From an uncultured bacterium (GTDB lineage: Bacteria > Actinomycetota > Coriobacteriia > Coriobacteriales > Coriobacteriaceae), in NCBI GenBank assembly GCA_905215065.1, contig CAJMOF010000007.1, positions 62,001 through 126,000 on the forward strand: 64,000 bases of DNA, given 5' to 3'. Shown in pieces: positions 58,980-64,000 of the stretch (position 1 is the first letter of the stretch; each line of letters starts with the position of its first letter). The notes under the pieces are model-generated. The model made no database searches. It saw nothing but the letters and a program-made list of their open reading frames with translations, and was not told where the DNA came from. The position numbers were made by a program, and so were the translations under genes.

Positions 58980-61550
58980 GTGTCTGATCAACAGCAAGAA
59001 AACGAAATAACGACGACGCAGGCCGCTCCCGCTGTACCGGTTGCGTCGGACCAGGTCGCGGCGCCCGCGCAAGCCTCGGCTCCTGAGACGCCTAAGGCTG
59101 CTTCGACGCCTATGCCTGTGGCGGCTGAGAAGGCCGTGCCTGCAACTGGTGAGGAGGCTGCTCCGGCAAAGCCCATGCGTACGCGCCGCACGGCCAAGCC
59201 TACCGCTGACGGCGAGGAGGTCACCAAGCCCAAGCGCCGTACCACGCGCACGACGCGCGTCAAGCGCACCGTTGCAGCTGATTCCTCGGCGCCGATTTCC
59301 GATGAGGTCGCGCAGGCACGTGCGTTGGCGCAGATTAGCGAGGCTCAGGTGGTGCGCGCCCGCCGTCGTGCTGCCGAGCGCGAGGCCGCGGCTCTGACCG
59401 AGCTTGCAGCTCCGTCTGTGCCCGAGACGCCTGCCGCCACCGAGACCCCTGTCGCCGACCAGCCGACCGAGAAGCCGGTACCGCGCACACGCCGCCGCAC
59501 GGCTGCTAAGGCCGAGCAGGTTGCTGAACAGGTAACCCCCGAGCTCACTGAGGCTTCGGTCCGTTCCGCGGCAGGGGAGGGCACATCGCCTGTTGAGCCC
59601 GCTGTGCCTGTCGAGGCCAGCGAAGTTCCCGTTGTCGATCCGGCTTTGCGCCCGCACCGTCGCGGTCGCAAGCCCAAGGCCTTTGTCGAGGCAGAGAAGG
59701 CCGCAGCAGCAGCCGCCGCCGCTCGGGATGCTGCGGCGACCGCCGAGTCTGCAACCGCTGCCGATGCACCCGTCCAGGATGCTACGACTTCCGAGGCCGC
59801 TCCCGCCGATGCCGAGCCCGCCGATGTCCGTCCCGGTCGCAGCCGTCGTACTGCTGCTAAGCGCACGTCCAAGGCCAAGGCTGCCAAGAAGGGTGCGTCC
59901 GAGGATTCTGCCGAGACGACCGCCGATGCGTCGACTGATGTCGCCAAGGCCCAGGACGTCGAACAGCCTGCGTCCGAGAAGCCCAAGCGCGGTCGTAAGA
60001 AGTCCGTTAAGGCCAAGGCGTCCGAGCAGCAGGATGTCGAAGCGCAGGTTGATTCTGGCGCCGAGGCCAATGACGCCGCTGCGGCCAATGTTGGCACCGC
60101 CGCAACCGATGGTGCCGCCCCCGCTGAGGGCGAAGACGGCACTCGTCCCAACCGTCGCCAGCACAAGCGCAACGACGAGCGCAACGAGCGTAAGGACGAC
60201 CGCAATAACGACCGTCGCAACCGCCAGCGCGATCGCAAACAGCGCAACAAGGAGCGTAATGCCGCTCCCACCGAGCCCACGCTTTCGCGCGAGGAACTCG
60301 CGGCCATGAAGGTCGCTGAGCTGCGCGAGAAGGCTAAGGAGTTCGAGATCGAGACGACCGGCAAGAAGAAGGCCGAGCTCGTCGAGGAAATCTACGTCAC
60401 CGCTGCGAAGGCCGAGGGCTTCCGCGACATCAAGGGCATTCTGCAGATTCGCCCGGACAGCTCCGGCATCATCCACGCCCATGGCTACATGAAGTCCAAC
60501 GACGACGCCTTCGTGCCCGCCTACCTCATCCGCTCCGCGCGCCTGCGCACGGGCGACGTCATCGAGGGCTCGCTGCGTCCTTCGCGCGGCGGCGACAAGC
60601 GCGCCGGCCTCGCCAAAATCACGACCGTCAACGGTCTGGACCCCGAGCAGATTCGCAACCGTCCCAAGTTCGGCGACCTCACCCCGGTCTATCCCAACGA
60701 GCCGCTGCGCATGGAGCACGGCAAGGATTCCATCACCGGTCGCGCCATCGACATCGTGTCGCCGATTGGCAAGGGCCAGCGCGGCCTGATCGTGTCCCCG
60801 CCCAAGGCCGGCAAGACCACGATCCTCAAGAAGATCTGCCAGTCTATCTCGATTAACAACCCCGAGGTGCACCTCATCTGCCTGCTCGTCGACGAGCGCC
60901 CCGAAGAGGTCACCGATATGCAGCGTTCCATCAAGGGTGAGGTTGTGGCGTCGACCTTCGATATGCCTGCCGACAACCACACCCGCGTGGCAGAGCTCGT
61001 CATCGAGCGCGCCAAGCGCATCGTGGAGCTGGGTGGCGATGTTGTGGTGGTGCTCGACTCCATCACGCGTCTTGCCCGTGCCTACAACTTGGCGGCGCCC
61101 GCCTCAGGCCGCATCCTTTCGGGCGGCGTCGATTCGGCGGCCCTGTATCCGCCCAAGCGCTTCCTAGGCGCAGCCCGCAATATCGAGAACGGTGGCTCGC
61201 TCACCATCCTGGCCTCTGCCCTCATCGACACCGGTTCCAAGATGGACGAGGTCATCTTTGAGGAGTTCAAGGGCACCGGCAACATGGAGCTTAAGCTCGA
61301 CCGCGACCTGGCCGACCGCCGCATCTTCCCGGCTATCGACCCCGTTGCCTCCGGTACGCGTAACGAGGATCTGTTGGTCGACGAGCAGATGCGTCCGTTT
61401 GTCTTTGGTCTGCGTCGCATTCTTGCCGGCATGAACAACACCGAGCGCGCGGCCGCATCGTTTATTAAGGGTCTTAAGGGCACCAACACGAACCAGGAGT
61501 TCCTGGTGCGTTCGGCCAAAAAACACAGCGACTACGAGCAGACGTTCTAG
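58980..61550 (+). CDS. rho: Transcription termination factor Rho with long N-terminal extension
   Basis: 856 residues, about twice the E. coli size. Residues 1 to ~430 are a low-complexity Ala/Glu/Pro region with many basic clusters (RTRRTAKP, RRTTRTTRVKRT, KRGRKKSVKAK) ending in an Asn/Arg-rich tract. From ~435 follow the Rho_N helices (LSREELAAMKVAELREKAKE), the RNA-binding OB fold (ILQIRPDSSGIIH), Walker A SPPKAGKTTILKKI near 605, Walker B VVVLDSITRLARAYN and the R-loop/GGVDSAALYPPKRF region. It is an RNA-dependent hexameric helicase ending transcripts. The start is a GTG with only a weak site; an upstream start was not seen. Confidence 0.95.
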   Translation: MSDQQQENEITTTQAAPAVPVASDQVAAPAQASAPETPKAASTPMPVAAEKAVPATGEEAAPAKPMRTRRTAKPTADGEEVTKPKRRTTRTTRVKRTVAADSSAPISDEVAQARALAQISEAQVVRARRRAAEREAAALTELAAPSVPETPAATETPVADQPTEKPVPRTRRRTAAKAEQVAEQVTPELTEASVRSAAGEGTSPVEPAVPVEASEVPVVDPALRPHRRGRKPKAFVEAEKAAAAAAAARDAAATAESATAADAPVQDATTSEAAPADAEPADVRPGRSRRTAAKRTSKAKAAKKGASEDSAETTADASTDVAKAQDVEQPASEKPKRGRKKSVKAKASEQQDVEAQVDSGAEANDAAAANVGTAATDGAAPAEGEDGTRPNRRQHKRNDERNERKDDRNNDRRNRQRDRKQRNKERNAAPTEPTLSREELAAMKVAELREKAKEFEIETTGKKKAELVEEIYVTAAKAEGFRDIKGILQIRPDSSGIIHAHGYMKSNDDAFVPAYLIRSARLRTGDVIEGSLRPSRGGDKRAGLAKITTVNGLDPEQIRNRPKFGDLTPVYPNEPLRMEHGKDSITGRAIDIVSPIGKGQRGLIVSPPKAGKTTILKKICQSISINNPEVHLICLLVDERPEEVTDMQRSIKGEVVASTFDMPADNHTRVAELVIERAKRIVELGGDVVVVLDSITRLARAYNLAAPASGRILSGGVDSAALYPPKRFLGAARNIENGGSLTILASALIDTGSKMDEVIFEEFKGTGNMELKLDRDLADRRIFPAIDPVASGTRNEDLLVDEQMRPFVFGLRRILAGMNNTERAAASFIKGLKGTNTNQEFLVRSAKKHSDYEQTF

Positions 61551-61589
61551 GTTGTCATCCACACGCAACGATAGTCATCAATGCGATAG

Positions 61590-61620
61590 AGGGTCGGGGC
61601 TTTGAGCCTCGGCCCTTTTC
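61590..61620 (+). terminator. Terminator after rho
   Basis: AGGGTCGGGGCTTTGAGCCT followed by CGGCCCTTTT: GGGTCGGGGC-type stem with a T tract. The remaining ~240 bp before the next gene (61621-61863) show no gene or RNA I can support. Confidence 0.65.
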
Positions 61621-61863
61621 CGTAGCGCCGCTCCGCGCTTATTTTTGACCGTAAGACCGACGAGCAGCAGGTTTCCAGTTTCAATCCGACATCGTCGCTT
61701 GCAATCGGCAGGGCGGTTTCGCATAATAGCTTTTAAGCTTCGCGACGGAAAACGCAGATGAAACGAACCATATACCGTTGCTTTGGGGCATAGCCCCGCT
61801 TCATCTTCTCTCGCGCAGCCAACTGAATGATGCGATTTGGGTGCTGGAAGATGGGGAGAGCTC

Positions 61864-63264
61864 ATGGCTTCTTCTGATGCAACACAACGAGCAGTCCTTG
61901 CCGGACTTTCGTGTGGGATCGGCCTTGCCGCTCCCGTGGTTATGTATGCCGCGACGCTGCCGTTTTCGTCGGTGAACGAGACGGTCGTGGCGGGTGCAGT
62001 TCCCTTCGCCGTGGGCGCGGTGGCGGGCGTGGGTATCTATGCCGCCTCGCTGGGTATCTCCGAGTATCGTGCGCAGCGTGAAGAGCGTCTGTTCCAGCCC
62101 GATGCCATGGGCGGTGCCGCCAATCTCAATCAACATCAAAGCGAGTTCAAGACCGCCTCGATTCCAGCTCAGCAGCAGGATGCGACTCCTTACGCTGCGA
62201 CTTCTGCTTCTCAGGCTCAGTCGGAGCAGTCTAACTCGGCATTCCTTTCCGGCCTGACTGGTGCGTTCCAGCGCCGTCATGCCGACGATGGTGTTCCTAC
62301 CATTGCTCGTGCCGCAGATGCTATGGACGAGGCCGAGGCTTGGTCCATGATCGACAGCATGCTCGACGACGATTCGCCGGTTAGCTGCGACCCTGCGCGC
62401 TCGCGCGACGTCTATCAAGTCGCCATCGACGAGCTCACCAACGGCGGGCAGACCGGCTCCTTCAATCGCGACGACATCGCCGCCGCGGCGCGTGCCGTGT
62501 CGGGCTCCCAGGCCGCCCCTGCGGGCAGCACGGCGGCTTTTGTGGCACTCGTTGCCAACGCGGCAGCCAATAACGCCTACAGCGCTACCTCGGCGGACGC
62601 GAACGTTTCTGCCGATAATTCGTACGTTGATGAAGCCATGACCGCGGACGAGGAGGCCGTTGCCGCCCGCCGTGCCGCCGAAAGCTCGCTTTGGGGCGCT
62701 CCTGCCCAGCAGCAGGCGGCTGAGGCTGCGCCGTACAACGCAAACCTCGCCAGCATGCCTATCATTTCCGGTGCCGCGGACATCGATCTCGATGACCTCG
62801 ATGAGCCTGCAGCCATCACCGCATCGATTGATGCCCAAGATCGCATCGACACCGGCGACCTTCCGGACGCCTCGCTCGAGGTTGATGTCCCCATGGCCGA
62901 TTACTCGGGCCACGAGGACATGTGGGCCGCCGCCACCGCGATTCTGGACGAGATCGACGAGCCTGCTCCTGTTGCAGCTCCCGCTCCCGTCGCTGCCCCT
63001 CAGCCTGCTGCACCCGCCTATGTCGGCCGTCACAGCGCTGTGTTCCCCGAGGATACCGCCCGTATCTCGCGCGAGGGCATCGAGCGAGCCGAGGCTATTG
63101 CCGCCGGCATTATGGAAAATCGTCGTCACGAGCGCGTCAATCAGATCCTCGAGGAAGAGATCGAGCGCCTGCAGTCCTCTACCGCCAAGCGTACGGGCCG
63201 TGCCTATCTGAGCGTTATCGAGGGCGGTACCGCCAGCTTCGCGCCGCTCCGCGCGGAGGCATAA
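61864..63264 (+). CDS. Membrane protein with long acidic Ala-rich domain, unknown function
   Basis: 466 residues. Two hydrophobic helices lie near residues 12-32 and 42-62; the remainder is a soluble, Ala/Asp/Ser/Gln-rich, probably disordered region with a Pro/Ala stretch (PAPVAAPAPVAAPQPAAPAY) near 380. A conserved-looking C-terminus follows (ISREGIERAEAIAAGIMEN, then a coiled coil, then RAYLSVIEGGT). GGGGAGAG lies 3 nt before the ATG. The VanZ gene follows 7 bp downstream, so they share a transcript. I do not recognise the family. Confidence 0.72.
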   Translation: MASSDATQRAVLAGLSCGIGLAAPVVMYAATLPFSSVNETVVAGAVPFAVGAVAGVGIYAASLGISEYRAQREERLFQPDAMGGAANLNQHQSEFKTASIPAQQQDATPYAATSASQAQSEQSNSAFLSGLTGAFQRRHADDGVPTIARAADAMDEAEAWSMIDSMLDDDSPVSCDPARSRDVYQVAIDELTNGGQTGSFNRDDIAAAARAVSGSQAAPAGSTAAFVALVANAAANNAYSATSADANVSADNSYVDEAMTADEEAVAARRAAESSLWGAPAQQQAAEAAPYNANLASMPIISGAADIDLDDLDEPAAITASIDAQDRIDTGDLPDASLEVDVPMADYSGHEDMWAAATAILDEIDEPAPVAAPAPVAAPQPAAPAYVGRHSAVFPEDTARISREGIERAEAIAAGIMENRRHERVNQILEEEIERLQSSTAKRTGRAYLSVIEGGTASFAPLRAEA

Positions 63265-63271
63265 CTTCTGC

Positions 63272-63721
63272 ATGGTTAAGATCAATCGAAAATGGGCGGT
63301 CGTGACCTGCCTGATGGCGCTCTTGATCTGGGGCAATTCGCTGGTTCCCGGCTCGGGGTCGGGTTCGCTGAGCCTAACGGTCATGGAAGCTATCCGCGGT
63401 TTCCTGCGCGGCGTGGGACTTCCATATGAATGGGTGACCAACTTTGTTGTTCGCAAATGCGCGCATTTTACCGAGTATATGGTGCTCGGCATCTTGGCAA
63501 CGCACGCCTTTGATTTTGAGGGCCGGCGCACCTTTGACGTGCTGCTGCCCACGGCGGTGTTCCTGCTGCTGATTCCTTCGATCGACGAGACGATTCAGCT
63601 CTTTGTGCCGGGACGCGCCGGCATGATCACCGATGTGATGATCGACTGCTGTGGTGCGGCAACGGGCGTTGTGCTCCGATATCTCTTACGGCCGCTGATG
63701 CGCGCCAAAAAAGCCGCCTAG
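63272..63721 (+). CDS. VanZ-family membrane protein
   Basis: 149 residues with about four transmembrane helices. The signature RKCAHFTEYMVLG and the later SIDETIQLFVPGRAG followed by MITDVMIDCCGA define the VanZ family; relatives influence teicoplanin sensitivity, but most have no known role. It follows the preceding membrane protein by 7 bp. The stop codon lies inside the terminator stem. Confidence 0.9.
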   Translation: MVKINRKWAVVTCLMALLIWGNSLVPGSGSGSLSLTVMEAIRGFLRGVGLPYEWVTNFVVRKCAHFTEYMVLGILATHAFDFEGRRTFDVLLPTAVFLLLIPSIDETIQLFVPGRAGMITDVMIDCCGAATGVVLRYLLRPLMRAKKAA

Positions 63722-63754
63722 GACGTATTGTTTGGTCCTAGGCGGCCTTTTTTA
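63713..63754 (+). terminator. Terminator after vanZ-type gene
   Basis: GCCGCCTAGGACGTA... pairs with TCCTAGGCGGC and ends in CTTTTTTA; the vanZ stop codon is in the left arm. Confidence 0.85.
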
Positions 63755-63835
63755 TTTGAGGGCTTATATGAGGCGTGGTGGCGTCGTTCCGTAGGTCGGA
63801 TTTGCCGGGCGCGCCACGCCCTGTGGGTGCGTCTG

Positions 63836-64000
63836 CTACTGAAGCGCCTGAGCGCCCAGGGCCAAGCAGCCCATAATGCCCTGTTTGCCCTCGAGGCTGT
63901 TGTTGACGATATAGCTATCGATGTCGGCCATCTCGGGCGTGACGATGTAGCCGTTGAGCATCTCGGCGCACTTCTTGCGCGCGAGCGGCACGATGGGGGT
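63836..64000 (-). CDS. ROK-family sugar kinase (fructokinase-like), 3' part only
   Basis: The last 54 codons of a gene that runs off the window. LNGYIVTPEM and DIDSYIVNNSLEGKQGIMG followed by CLALGAQAL match the C-terminus of ROK fructokinase/glucokinase-type proteins (normally YIVPP-LG--AG--GALALA). The usual LG before the glycine-rich end is LE here. The catalytic region is not included, so this is a tentative call. Confidence 0.6.
   Translation of the reverse strand, partial: TPIVPLARKKCAEMLNGYIVTPEMADIDSYIVNNSLEGKQGIMGCLALGAQALQ

Noticed and set aside
58830..60980. Open frame of 716 codons on the minus strand
   Set aside because: Antisense to rho; composition (Gly/Leu/Arg runs) is that of the complement of Ala-rich coding DNA.

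Overview
The window looks like chromosomal DNA of a gut actinobacterium of the class Coriobacteriia, most likely a Collinsella. This rests on the high GC content, the CarD-type regulator, a Rho factor with a very long Ala/Arg-rich N-terminal extension, and numerous intergenic hairpin repeats of a kind I associate with Collinsella. No database search was possible, so the genus is inferred. The gene set is mostly housekeeping and strands alternate in short operons. There is no prophage, plasmid or CRISPR array.

Layout. 1-8.9 kb: a tail-anchored coiled-coil protein, an SDR enzyme resembling bacterial 12-alpha-hydroxysteroid dehydrogenases (bile acids), tgt (queuosine), a LOG-family protein, a DegV protein, a HAD phosphatase and an M20 dipeptidase. 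9-12.7 kb: the phosphate uptake operon pstSCAB. 12.9-16.2 kb: an ABC-F protein, a Cof-type HAD phosphatase and a DtxR/MntR regulator. 16.4-19.2 kb: a zinc/cadmium-type efflux module (P1B ATPase, HMA metallochaperone, ArsR sensor) with two visible operators. 19.6-20.8 and 29.0-30.1 kb: two paralogous putative nuclease-fold proteins in lower-GC DNA. 21-28.8 kb: an exonuclease, a His-rich 10-TM metal exporter, small conserved proteins, a nitroreductase, two histidine phosphatases, a DUF1015-like protein and an M20 peptidase. 30.4-37.6 kb: serCA, a K+/H+-type antiporter, a metallophosphatase and a flippase-like membrane protein. 38-42.6 kb: pckA, a B3/4-domain protein, MarR, DegV and a small MGMT-type protein. 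42.9-50.4 kb: trpS, a WecA/TagO-type glycan initiating transferase, a radical-SAM activase-like protein, tRNA-Ala(CGC), pncB and proB. 50.6-64 kb: an S33 peptidase, proA, an HD protein, a RAYT-like Y1 transposase, CarD, argS, rho, a membrane protein, VanZ and the 3' end of a ROK-type kinase.

How genes work together. PstSCAB imports phosphate. The ArsR protein probably represses itself, the HMA chaperone and the zinc ATPase through matching operators. SerC and SerA give two of the three serine steps. ProB and ProA give the first two proline steps, and an S33 peptidase that may release proline lies between them. TrpS, ArgS, Tgt and tRNA-Ala serve translation. Rho and CarD act on RNA polymerase.

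The most unusual property of the window is the number of extragenic palindromes. At least eight sequence families occur in two or more copies within 64 kb, many directly after stop codons. One family flanks, in inverted orientation, a gene for a REP-associated-type HUH transposase (RAYT-like). Another family keeps a conserved core while the outer arms differ between copies yet remain self-complementary. These, two candidate structured RNAs and a perfect 28-bp inverted repeat are the main items for follow-up.
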